11,604 nucleotides of DNA from Proteobacteria bacterium UBA2996 (lineage in GTDB: Bacteria; Pseudomonadota; Gammaproteobacteria; Arenicellales; UBA868). Made by a program: the position numbers and the translations under genes. Every line of letters starts with the position of its first letter. Within the stretch, counting starts at the first letter, position 1. Shown here one piece after another: positions 1-7,008 of this stretch. The notes beneath the pieces were generated by a model. That model saw only the letters and a list, made by a program, of their open reading frames with translations, searched no databases and was not told the DNA's origin. The stretch spans positions 1 through 11,604 of the forward strand of contig DDZY01000181.1 in NCBI GenBank assembly GCA_002346525.1. The letters are read 5' to 3'.

Positions 1-33
1 TTCCCAAATCTCTTTAAAGTCTCTCTTTATCAT
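1..33 (-). CDS. Possible start of a gene running off the left edge
   Basis: On the minus strand an ATG at 33-31 opens a frame that stays open to the window edge (11 codons, starting MIKRDFKEIWE). A purine-rich AGGCGGA lies about 6 nt upstream of the ATG and could serve as a ribosome binding site. The fragment is too short to assign to any family. The same frame is also open upstream as far as a stop near 112, so the true start could lie elsewhere or there may be no gene at all. It is listed only because the ATG and Shine-Dalgarno spacing are reasonable. Confidence 0.2.
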   Translation of the reverse strand, partial: MIKRDFKEIWE

Positions 34-244
34 CAACAGTCCGCCTGTCGTGTTTATTGGGTGATCCAGGAGTAACTCGAAAGGTGAACCCCGAAAACGA
101 TGCCGTCCTGGCTATTGGTCACCAAATATACCTGCGCTTTGACCAGTCCGGTCATAAGCCGTCACAACTACGGTGAGCCCGATTAACTCTTTAAACGCAC
201 AGAGTCGACGATCAGTGGGCGAGCCTGGGGTATTGTGTGGGCAT

Positions 245-266
245 AAAGTGGGTTTTGTCCCACTTT
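245..266. repeat. Perfect 8-bp hairpin in the intergenic region
   Basis: AAAGTGGG at 245-252 and CCCACTTT at 259-266 form a perfect inverted repeat around a 6-nt TTTTGT loop. On the plus strand the right arm runs into a short T4 tract, so the element could be a weak rho-independent terminator for something entering from the left on that strand. No plus-strand gene is visible there, so the role is unknown. Confidence 0.45.
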
Positions 267-408
267 TGGAGTCTATTTGAATGATTTTTCCTATCATATG
301 TTTCTATTTCTTATACATAATTTATTAAAAACTATTATTTTAGGATATATCTCGTGATGTAAATATTGCCCACATTAGTCTGTAATTTTTCTATTTAAAA
401 AAAAAATC

Positions 409-437
409 TTTACAGAAAGTAAAAATATCTCTAAGTT
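409..437 (+). promoter_or_regulatory. Weak candidate promoter for the sulfur operon
   Basis: TTTACA at 409-414 matches a sigma-70 -35 box in five of six positions and follows an A10 tract that could act as an UP-like element. The hexamer 17 nt downstream, TAAGTT at 432-437, is a poor -10 box (three of six). The AT-rich block just to the left offers other -10-like hexamers, so the exact promoter is uncertain. A promoter somewhere in about 290-440 is expected because the first operon gene begins at 567. Confidence 0.2.
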
Positions 438-452
438 TGGTGGGAGCGCAAA

Positions 453-541
453 AAGGACGTCCTTCTCTAAGCGGCATGCTGTTCATCCAGCAGACCGCAA
501 ATACGAAGGTGCCGCTTCGCTGGCTATGCTCCTCGGGAGCA
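453..541 (+). promoter_or_regulatory. Structured 5' leader of the sulfur operon (candidate cis-regulatory RNA)
   Basis: Three potential pairing elements lie between the AT-rich block and the first ribosome binding site. The first is a 12-bp palindrome AAGGACGTCCTT at 453-464. The second is a hairpin with GCGG 471-474 pairing CCGC 495-498 and TGCTG 477-481 pairing CAGCA 488-492, with a 2x2 internal loop and a TTCATC terminal loop. The third is a compact hairpin, TGCTCC 527-532 with GGAGCA 536-541, that ends 4 nt before the AGGAGG at 546-551. A leader like this before a SAM/sulfur operon could be a riboswitch or a protein-binding attenuator. I do not recognise a known SAM, SAH or other riboswitch consensus in it. 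Short hairpins also arise by chance. Confidence 0.3.
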
Positions 542-566
542 AATCAGGAGGAAAGAGAGGAAAGCA

Positions 567-2090
567 ATGCAGACACAGACATCATCTGGTCCACAGGATT
601 CGATCCGGTCTTTGTTGACAGACATCGAAAATTTCTGTCGCTCCTACGATATGGCAGAGACCACATTCGGCCGTCAGGCCGTCAACGATGGAAAACTTTG
701 CCAACGGCTTCGCACCGGCAAAGGGATAACGATCAATACGGTTCACAAGATTCAGGACTTCATAAGAAAAAAAACGACCCTATCCAACCCGCTTTCACTG
801 GCGCCTCATACCAGGACACATACTAGTAAGGCAAAACAGCATAGTGAATCTCACTTGCCTTCCTTATCCACGGAGAGAAATGACGTGGCCGCGGAGAGTG
901 TCACCTTCAAGAAACGACCGTTTCGTTTTTATGACAATCGCCAGAAGTACCTTGGGTTTGTAAACACCTGTGACGAGAAATGGAAGGTGGCAGAACGCGC
1001 AGCACACGAGCTCTCTCACGTACAGCCTGTGCCCCCGGCGCTCAGGATTTTTGATGCCGGAGTAGGCGATGGATCGGTATTGAGTTATCTCTTGCGGGCC
1101 ACCCATCAGAAGTTTCCAACTATCCCATTTTTTGTCGTCGGAAAAGAAATCAGCCTCGAAGACGTGAGGCTCTGTCTTGATAACCTACCGGACCGATTTG
1201 CCGAACACCCGGCCAGTGTTATCTGTATTACCAACCTCTTCTATAGCGAGGCACCCTGGCTGATGCCCGGGAACATAGATGCGGCGGCTGCCCTCAACTG
1301 GCATGAAATCTCACTACAGGGATCTTCGGCACAGGAATACGGAGAACAACTCAAAGCGATCGACGACATTCTGGTCGACGGTTGGGAAGTCAAGGTGAGC
1401 GAAAAAACCGGAAATCCGCGTTATGTCAGGCCGTCGGTACTGGTAATCTTTCGGGAAGACAACCGGTTTCTGCTTGACTCAGTAATTCCACGCCGAGGGC
1501 AGGTCTCCGGTGACTATGACCTGATCCTCGCAGCACAACCCTGGCGGGCGCGGATGAGCGCGCAGTTCAAGGCGGAGAAAGTACTCGCACCGCTGGTGCG
1601 AAGTTTGGGTCCTGGGGGAAGACTGTTGGCCGTGCAGTCTGCTGGGGGGGATCCTGGAATGGAACTCGTCAACCTGGTCTGGCCCGACGAAAATCCTTTT
1701 CAAGTCAATCGGCATGAACTTCTAAAAGCGCTGAAGGACAAGCTCGGACGCACTGCTTCAAACTATAACTTTAACGCGGCCTCAGACAACAAGTCGATCA
1801 TGAAGTATGAAATGAAGACGCTGCCGAACGAGATTATGGGCGGGATTGGCACATCAACCTTATTCGCAGCCTGGAATGCTTCAACCTACGTTGCCCAGAT
1901 AGAAGATGACCGACTGCAGCCAGCAGTTGCGTCCGGGGCCTACCTTGAGGCAACCGAAAAAGTTCTACAAAAACATAACGGGATTTGGTTCAATGACGAA
2001 ACTTTTGTGATTTCCCGTAAACGTAATTCGATTGCGCACGGCGTCTCGCACAATCATTCATCGACCGGTCATTTGCCCTCTGGCAAGTGA
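567..2090 (+). CDS. SAM-dependent methyltransferase with N-terminal helix-turn-helix-like domain
   Basis: This 507-residue protein has two parts. Residues about 11-67 (containing AETTFGRQAVNDGKL and RLRTGKGITINTV) resemble the small helix-turn-helix-like proteins of alphaproteobacteria that carry the AVNDGK motif. A polar linker follows (about 68-115). Residues about 117-488 form a class I methyltransferase, with glycine-rich motif I IFDAGVGDGS at 161-170 and an acidic residue in VVGKEIS (190-196) at the usual SAM-ribose position. I recall a conserved alphaproteobacterial methyltransferase family beginning FYDNRQKYLxFVNTC that matches this part, but its substrate is unknown to me. The ATG has a good GAGG six nt upstream, with a second AGGAGG further up. 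The gene heads the sulfur operon, and its stop overlaps the next possible start. SAM use would yield S-adenosylhomocysteine, the source of the homocysteine consumed by the downstream enzymes. DNA binding and autoregulation are inference. A G7 run lies at 1644-1650. Confidence 0.85.
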   Translation: MQTQTSSGPQDSIRSLLTDIENFCRSYDMAETTFGRQAVNDGKLCQRLRTGKGITINTVHKIQDFIRKKTTLSNPLSLAPHTRTHTSKAKQHSESHLPSLSTERNDVAAESVTFKKRPFRFYDNRQKYLGFVNTCDEKWKVAERAAHELSHVQPVPPALRIFDAGVGDGSVLSYLLRATHQKFPTIPFFVVGKEISLEDVRLCLDNLPDRFAEHPASVICITNLFYSEAPWLMPGNIDAAAALNWHEISLQGSSAQEYGEQLKAIDDILVDGWEVKVSEKTGNPRYVRPSVLVIFREDNRFLLDSVIPRRGQVSGDYDLILAAQPWRARMSAQFKAEKVLAPLVRSLGPGGRLLAVQSAGGDPGMELVNLVWPDENPFQVNRHELLKALKDKLGRTASNYNFNAASDNKSIMKYEMKTLPNEIMGGIGTSTLFAAWNASTYVAQIEDDRLQPAVASGAYLEATEKVLQKHNGIWFNDETFVISRKRNSIAHGVSHNHSSTGHLPSGK

Positions 2091-3325
2091 TCTCTTTGGA
2101 AAAAGCTCAAAACATGAAAGACCACTATTATTTTGACAATGCGGCAACCACCCTGCCGAAGCCGGAGCCGGTATACCAGTTCATGGATCAGTTCTTCCGA
2201 AGCCATGGAGTGAACCCAGGCAGGTCGGGGCACGAACTCGCCGTGGAGGCCGAAGCCATGATCGTTCAGACACGACGCATGCTGGGCGAGTTTTTTGGAT
2301 TTTCGGGAGATCCAGCGCGCGTCACATTCTCTCAGAACGCGACCGACTCCATGAACGCAGCGCTGTCCGGCATGCTGGATCCGGGTGATCACATGATCAT
2401 TACAAGAATGGAGCATAACTGCGTACTGCGACCGGCCAACCATTTTGAACGCGATCACAATGTCTCGGTCACCCGTATTGGTGCCGATGCCAATGGATTT
2501 GTGGATCCAGACGAAATTGCCAAAAGCATTCAGCCCAACACCCGGGTGGTGGTCGTGAACCATGCCTCCAACGTGACCGGCTCTCTTCAGGACGCCGCTG
2601 CAATCGGCAAACTGGTCAAGGAGACGGGCGCCGCGTTTATCCTGGATTCATGCCAAACCGCAGGCGTGGTACCCATCGCCATGGATGACTGGGGTGTGGA
2701 TGTGCTGGTCTACACGGGCCATAAAGGCCTCTTTGGACCCATGGGTATCGGCGGTATGCTGGTAGCGGAGGAAATTGAAATTCGGCCACCGCGTACCGGT
2801 GGCACAGGTGTCAACTCCATCTCTCCGTTTCAGCCGGATGAATACCCCTATCGAATGGAAACCGGTACCCATTGCCTGCCCGGTATTGCCGGCCTACATG
2901 CGGCCCAGATGTGGTTCGCTGAGCTGGGTCGCGTCCACGGCGCGGATGCAGACAGTACGCACGGACAGGCCTGTGCCGCAGCACTGGCACACATTCACGA
3001 GCAGGAACTCAGCGCCACTTCGCACCTGCAGAATGCCTTCAACAGCATTGATGGTGTCAAGGTCTACGGCCCCGAGATCGGACAGCCTCGCGTCTCGACC
3101 CTGTCGATCAATATCAAGGACCTGCCTGCAGACCAGGTCGGTGCCATGCTTGACGCTGACCATGCGGTTTGTGTTCGACCAGGGCTTCACTGCGCTCCCG
3201 ATGTGCATGAACTGCTTGGCACCGTTCCCCAGAACGGCACCGTTCGCTTTGCCTCCGGCTACTTCACTGATGATGAAGACCTGAGGCAGGCGGTCAAGGC
3301 AGTGAGGGATCTTGCTGAGTACTAG
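2087..3325 (+). CDS. Cysteine desulfurase-like class V aminotransferase
   Basis: A PLP enzyme of the class V fold, probably releasing sulfur from cysteine as a protein-bound persulfide plus alanine in the cytoplasm. It begins with YYFDNAATTLPKP and has NPGRSGHE (residues 43-50). The PLP lysine is in YTGHKGLFGP (K213), and the likely catalytic cysteine is in RPGLHCAP (C369), followed by HELLGT. The RxGLHCAP form and the NPGRxGH signature fit the family annotated as 'cysteine desulfurase family protein' (TIGR01977 type) better than SufS or IscS. The GTG start at 2087 overlaps the upstream stop by 4 nt (GTGA), suggesting translational coupling. An ATG at 2114, giving MKDHYYFDNAATT, is an equally credible start. 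Neither has a strong Shine-Dalgarno sequence. Its place beside transsulfuration genes suggests it uses the cysteine they make, although cysteine-sulfinate or selenocysteine activity cannot be excluded. Confidence 0.88.
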   Translation: MISLEKAQNMKDHYYFDNAATTLPKPEPVYQFMDQFFRSHGVNPGRSGHELAVEAEAMIVQTRRMLGEFFGFSGDPARVTFSQNATDSMNAALSGMLDPGDHMIITRMEHNCVLRPANHFERDHNVSVTRIGADANGFVDPDEIAKSIQPNTRVVVVNHASNVTGSLQDAAAIGKLVKETGAAFILDSCQTAGVVPIAMDDWGVDVLVYTGHKGLFGPMGIGGMLVAEEIEIRPPRTGGTGVNSISPFQPDEYPYRMETGTHCLPGIAGLHAAQMWFAELGRVHGADADSTHGQACAAALAHIHEQELSATSHLQNAFNSIDGVKVYGPEIGQPRVSTLSINIKDLPADQVGAMLDADHAVCVRPGLHCAPDVHELLGTVPQNGTVRFASGYFTDDEDLRQAVKAVRDLAEY

Positions 3326-3379
3326 CCGATCGCTAACTTCTTTGACCCAGCAGCTCAACACCCCAGGCAGGACATTCCT

Positions 3380-4768
3380 ATGAAAGTTGCGGAAAGTGTG
3401 ATTGATCTGGTCGGCGGCACACCACTCGTTCGACTCAACAACATCGTCGAACCGGATATGGCGACGGTGTATGCCAAAATGGAGAACCTCAATCCGTCAG
3501 GCTCTGTAAAAGACAGAATGGCCATAAACATGGTTAAGCGGGCCGAGGAAGCGGGTCTTCTCAAACCTGGCGGCACTATTGTCGAGAGCACTTCGGGCAA
3601 CACCGGGCTCGGGCTCGCCATGGCCGCCGCCGTCCGCGGGTATCGCTGCGTCTTCACCATCCCGGACAAGATGAGCCAGGAAAAGATCGACATGCTGAAG
3701 TCCTACGGGGCTGAGGTCATCGTCACAGAGACGGCGCTCGACCATCATCACCCTGACAGCTACGTCGAAGTCGCCAAGCGGGTCGCCCGGGAAACGCCTG
3801 GCGCCTTCTATACCGATCAGTACTCAAATCCGCACAACCCCGAAGCGCACTACCTCACGACCGGTCCTGAAATCTGGGAAGCCACAGACGGCAAGATCGA
3901 CTCTTTGGTGGCGGGCCTGGGTACCGGCGGCACGATCTCGGGCACCGGAAAATATCTCAAGGAAAAAGCGGCAGAAGCCGGGCGCGAGGTCCGAGTCGTC
4001 GGCCCTGATCCTTATGGCAGCATTTACAAAGAGGCGCATGAGAAAGGCGAATGGAGCGAACCCTCACTCTACCGGGTTGAAGGCATTGGCCATGATTTCA
4101 TGGTAGACACACTGGATTTTTCGGTCATCGACGAGGTGATAAACGTCTCCGACCGCGACTCCTTCCTGATGGCGCGCCGCCTTGCCCGACAAGAAGGCAT
4201 CCTGTCCGGCGGCTCAACCGGAACCGTGTTCTTCGGCGCCCTGCAGGAAGCAAAAAGACGGGGGCCGGGCAAAATCGTCGTCGCCATTGTCTGTGATGGG
4301 GGCGATAGATATATCAGCAAAGTCTTTAATGACGAATGGATGCGCGATATGGGATATTTCGCACCGGACAGTCATCTGGGTACCGTTCAGCAACTGCTGG
4401 ATGCACGCAACCAGGAAGTCGCTTTTGCGGGACCTGAAGAACCCCTGCACCAAGTCATTGCCAAGATGGCCGCAGCCGGCATCTCGCAGATGCCGGTCGA
4501 TTCCGGGCAGGGAGACCTTCGCATGATCGAAGAGCTTGACATTCTAAGAGCGGTCGCAAGCGAAGAACACGATCTGAACGACAGCGTGCGGGATATAGCT
4601 CGCCCACTTGAAGGGCGGATCAGACCTGATGACAATCTCAGCGATATTCAGCAGATCTTCGAGCAGAACAATGTCGCTGTTGTTGTCGATGAAGGTCGCG
4701 TTCTGGGGATCATCAACAAGATTGATCTGCTTGAATTCATCAACAATCACAGTCATCAGACAGCCTGA
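3380..4768 (+). CDS. cbs: Cystathionine beta-synthase with C-terminal CBS-domain pair
   Basis: Catalyses PLP-dependent condensation of serine with homocysteine to cystathionine, the first step of reverse transsulfuration. The catalytic fold covers residues about 1-330: the PLP lysine in NPSGSVKDR (K44), the asparagine loop STSGNTG (70-76), and the phosphate-binding loop GTGGT (181-185). The DRYISKVFNDEWM stretch near 310-322 is typical of true cystathionine beta-synthases rather than plain cysteine synthases. Residues about 340-460 form two CBS motifs (a Bateman module), which bind nucleotides or SAM in relatives and often regulate activity. The length of 462 aa is normal for a bacterial enzyme of this type without the heme domain of animals. 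The ATG at 3380 lies 54 nt after the desulfurase stop, with an AGG-containing site about 8 nt upstream. The next gene encodes the partner enzyme of the pathway, which strongly supports the call. Confidence 0.95.
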   Translation: MKVAESVIDLVGGTPLVRLNNIVEPDMATVYAKMENLNPSGSVKDRMAINMVKRAEEAGLLKPGGTIVESTSGNTGLGLAMAAAVRGYRCVFTIPDKMSQEKIDMLKSYGAEVIVTETALDHHHPDSYVEVAKRVARETPGAFYTDQYSNPHNPEAHYLTTGPEIWEATDGKIDSLVAGLGTGGTISGTGKYLKEKAAEAGREVRVVGPDPYGSIYKEAHEKGEWSEPSLYRVEGIGHDFMVDTLDFSVIDEVINVSDRDSFLMARRLARQEGILSGGSTGTVFFGALQEAKRRGPGKIVVAIVCDGGDRYISKVFNDEWMRDMGYFAPDSHLGTVQQLLDARNQEVAFAGPEEPLHQVIAKMAAAGISQMPVDSGQGDLRMIEELDILRAVASEEHDLNDSVRDIARPLEGRIRPDDNLSDIQQIFEQNNVAVVVDEGRVLGIINKIDLLEFINNHSHQTA

Positions 4769-4806
4769 TACACCGCGGACTGTCATCGAAACTACGGAGA
4801 AGCACA

Positions 4807-5949
4807 TTGAAATTTGATACCAAAGTCGTCCGCGCGGGCATCAGCCCTGATCCCACCACCGGCTCGATCCTGCCGCCGATCTATGAAACTGCTACCTATG
4901 TGCTCCCGGAAGTCGGCCGCGACCTGGGTTTTGACTACACGCGTTCATCAAACCCCACCCGACAGGTATTGGAAGAGAACCTCGCCGCAATTGATAGCGG
5001 CAAGTATGCCGTGAGCTTTGCCAGCGGCATGTCAGCGGTGGATTCGTGCTTCAAACTTCTATCGGCGGAAGACCATATTGTGTGCGGTGACGATGTCTAT
5101 GGCGGTGTGACACGTTTGCTGGATAACGTGACCGCCAACCAAGGTATTGATGTCAGTTATGTCGACACCACCAACCCCGATGCCGTTCGAAAGGTGATTA
5201 CCTCCAAGACGCGAATGCTCTGGATTGAGACCCCGACCAATCCGTTGCTTAAGGTCAGCGATCTTGAGGAAATGGTCAAGATCGCCAAGGAGAACGATAT
5301 TCTGCTGGGCGTGGACTCCACATTCGCGACACCGGTCTTTCTTCGACCGCTCGAATATGGCGCCGACATCGTGATGCACAGCACCACAAAATATCTCGCC
5401 GGACATAACCAGATCATCGGGGGCGTGATTGTTACCAATCACCAACACGTCTACGAGAAGATGAAGTACATCCAGAAAACCATCGGCGCCGTATCAAGCC
5501 CGTTTGACTGCTGGCTGAATCTCAGCGGTCTCAAAACACTGCATTTGCGCATGAAGCGTCACGAGGAATCTGCTCTGGCGATTGCTGAATTCCTGGAGGG
5601 GCACAGCAAGATTGACCGGGTGCTTTACCCGGGTCTCGCTTCCCATCCCCAGCATGCTATTGCCAAGGCGCAGATGTCGGGTTTCAGCGGAATGATTGCT
5701 TTTGAATTGACCGGCGGCACGGAAGCCGGTAAGCGACTCATGAACCATGTCGAGCTCTGCGGACTTGCCGAGAGTCTCGGCAGCGTCGAGACCATGATCA
5801 CACATCCGGCCAGCATGACCCATGTTGACGTGCCTGCGGAGGATCGGCGCAAACGTGGGCTGACAGACGGTCTTGTTCGGCTCTCTGTGGGTATCGAAGA
5901 CGTTGAGGACATCATCGCGGATCTGGAATCCGCGCTGGAAAAAGCCTGA
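4807..5949 (+). CDS. Cystathionine gamma-lyase/synthase-family PLP enzyme
   Basis: A fold-type I Cys/Met metabolism enzyme of 380 aa, the normal length for the family. It has the tetramer/PLP-phosphate motif YTRSSNPTR (44-52), SFASGMSAV (70-78), DDVYGGVTRL (95-104), the cofactor aspartate in GVDSTFATP (D170), and the PLP lysine in HSTTKYLAGH (K195). The residues just after the lysine, NQIIGG, replace the common SDVxxG. After cystathionine beta-synthase the likely role is cleavage of cystathionine to cysteine, 2-oxobutyrate and ammonia. Cystathionine gamma-synthase activity cannot be excluded from sequence. The DVYGGV loop carries glycine where methionine gamma-lyases have cysteine, so that activity is less likely. 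The start is a TTG at 4807 with CGGAG seven nt upstream, 38 nt after the previous stop. It is the last gene of the operon. Confidence 0.92.
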   Translation: MKFDTKVVRAGISPDPTTGSILPPIYETATYVLPEVGRDLGFDYTRSSNPTRQVLEENLAAIDSGKYAVSFASGMSAVDSCFKLLSAEDHIVCGDDVYGGVTRLLDNVTANQGIDVSYVDTTNPDAVRKVITSKTRMLWIETPTNPLLKVSDLEEMVKIAKENDILLGVDSTFATPVFLRPLEYGADIVMHSTTKYLAGHNQIIGGVIVTNHQHVYEKMKYIQKTIGAVSSPFDCWLNLSGLKTLHLRMKRHEESALAIAEFLEGHSKIDRVLYPGLASHPQHAIAKAQMSGFSGMIAFELTGGTEAGKRLMNHVELCGLAESLGSVETMITHPASMTHVDVPAEDRRKRGLTDGLVRLSVGIEDVEDIIADLESALEKA

Positions 5950-5950
5950 T

Positions 5951-5966
5951 ACGGCCGAGGCCGTTT
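5951..5966 (+). terminator. Weak hairpin at the end of the sulfur operon
   Basis: ACGGC (5951-5955) and GCCGT (5960-5964) can pair around a CGAG tetraloop, starting one base after the stop of the gamma-lyase gene and followed by only a short T tract. It lies in the 40-nt gap between convergent genes, where a terminator is expected. The stem is short and the T run poor, so termination may need Rho or a different structure. Confidence 0.3.
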
Positions 5967-5989
5967 CGGGAAGGCTCGCCCGTCCCGGC

Positions 5990-6451
5990 TTAGGCTTGTA
6001 GGATCTTTGCAGAGTAGTCGCCAGAGTAAGTCACGGCTGTCTTATCTCTAGACAGCACTTTCGCGTTAAGGGAGATCACGCCCCTGCTCTGCTCCTTGAG
6101 CGACGCGATAAACTCATCAGCCGTTTTTCGATCAGGCCAGCGGCACTGCGCCCGGATCATTGGCTCACCGCAGGGGCGGGCGTAACGCACATCGCTTTTG
6201 ATCACTGCGATATCGGTGTGATACCCCGCATTCTCACAAACCAGTGAGGTCATTGCCCAACCAGAGAGCGTGCACAACGATGCCAACGTGCCGGCAAACG
6301 CCGTTTTCTTGTCGTTGAAATTGGAGGCAAGCGGCGCCTCCAGGACCAACCCTGTCTCATCGACCTTTCCGGGCCGAATATCGAAGTGTCGAGCCATCGG
6401 GACATTTTCCCGCAGATACGCGACCAGTCGTTCAAGCGCGATCTGATGCAT
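5990..6451 (-). CDS. Putative hotdog thioesterase (YiiD C-terminal type)
   Basis: A 153-residue protein matching the pattern of the 'thioesterase domain, putative' family related to the C-terminal half of E. coli YiiD (TIGR02447 type). It has an N-terminal LERLVAYLRENVPMARH helix, a central hotdog region NFNDKKTAFAGTLASLCTL and GWAMTSLV, then VIKSDVRYARPC. Such proteins are thought to hydrolyse acyl thioesters, but the substrate is not known. The ATG at 6451 is preferred because it gives the family-like N terminus and has GGGA about 8 nt upstream. A GTG at 6484 would add 11 residues. From the ATG the gene overlaps the end of the DUF1285 gene by 20 nt, so the two are very likely cotranscribed. 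It is the last gene of its unit and converges on the sulfur operon. Confidence 0.8.
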   Translation of the reverse strand: MHQIALERLVAYLRENVPMARHFDIRPGKVDETGLVLEAPLASNFNDKKTAFAGTLASLCTLSGWAMTSLVCENAGYHTDIAVIKSDVRYARPCGEPMIRAQCRWPDRKTADEFIASLKEQSRGVISLNAKVLSRDKTAVTYSGDYSAKILQA

Positions 6452-6974
6452 CCAGGCTTCCCAATTTAAAGAAACATCCCTCACTGAACACGCCCCACTG
6501 CCCGGGCGCCTCCGGCGACGGCGTCACCCGCTGCGCCAACTCGTAATAAACCACGCGGTTAATCAAGGCCCAGAGGCCATCGCGCACTTCAATATAGGGC
6601 GCAGGTTCACCACTGATGGGATCCTCATTGACGCATATCGGATTCGCCTCACTCGCAATCACGACATCATCGACATTGGTCCGAAAAATGAGTCGTTGCG
6701 ATTCGCTCTCGCCTGCACATTCAAGCTCTACCGCGAGAAACGGCGCGTCCTCGACTTCAATGCGCAGTTTCTCTACCGGTGATACCAGAAAGAAATCTTC
6801 TCCCTCCCGCTTCATCACTCGGGAGAGCAGCCGAACCAGTGAGGGGCGCACAATTGGCGAACCGAGATAATGCCAGGCGCCGTCCCGACTGATGCAAAGC
6901 CCCATCTCCTTCTGTATTGAAGGCTGCCAGGAATCCACAGAAGGGAGTTTTTCATCAGCCGCTGCCCGGACCAT
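6432..6974 (-). CDS. DUF1285 family protein
   Basis: A conserved proteobacterial protein of unknown function. Family hallmarks are LPSVDSWQP near the N terminus, CISRDGAWHYLGSPI, LVRLLSRVMKREG, FFLVSPVEKLRIEVEDAPF, and a C-terminal part with VNEDPISGEPAPYIEVRDGL and LINRVVYYEL. Structures of relatives show a two-domain fold without a known reaction, and I infer none. I chose the ATG at 6974 (180 aa): it has GGAG just upstream, lies 34 nt after the thioesterase stop, and gives the usual family length. A TTG at 7064 would lengthen the protein by 30 residues and overlap the upstream gene by 56 nt. It lies between two thioesterase genes on the same strand and shares its 3' end with the next one. 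Confidence 0.88.
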   Translation of the reverse strand: MVRAAADEKLPSVDSWQPSIQKEMGLCISRDGAWHYLGSPIVRPSLVRLLSRVMKREGEDFFLVSPVEKLRIEVEDAPFLAVELECAGESESQRLIFRTNVDDVVIASEANPICVNEDPISGEPAPYIEVRDGLWALINRVVYYELAQRVTPSPEAPGQWGVFSEGCFFKLGSLDASDRA

Positions 6975-7008
6975 TCTCTCCAAAGGCCCCGCTGATTCAG
7001 GATGAACT

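Larger units (their letters stand above)
34..452. other. Intergenic region, AT-rich in its right half
   Basis: I see no convincing gene here. A 61-codon minus-strand frame (297-112) has no recognisable motif and ordinary non-coding composition. From about 285 to 430 the sequence becomes very rich in A and T, with an A10 tract at 397-406, in clear contrast to the GC-rich genes that follow. Such a block upstream of an operon most likely holds its promoter and flexible or curved DNA. It could instead mark the edge of an acquired segment, but no repeats or integrase gene support that. Confidence 0.5.

Noticed and set aside
245..266. Hairpin resembling leader elements of ribosomal or rimP-type operons
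   Set aside because: The sequence after it encodes nothing like rimP or a ribosomal protein, so only a generic hairpin is reported.
112..297. 61-codon minus-strand frame in the left intergenic region
   Set aside because: No recognisable motif, no good ribosome binding site, and it spans the 245-266 hairpin; it reads like chance open sequence.
437..826. Plus-strand frame beginning upstream of the methyltransferase
   Set aside because: It overlaps the well-supported methyltransferase frame out of phase, and its product looks random and basic.
1644..1650. G7 run inside the methyltransferase as a possible phase-variation tract
   Set aside because: Seven G are explained by the Gly-Gly codons in a conserved-looking SAGGDPGME stretch, and the frame is intact; nothing else suggests contingency switching.
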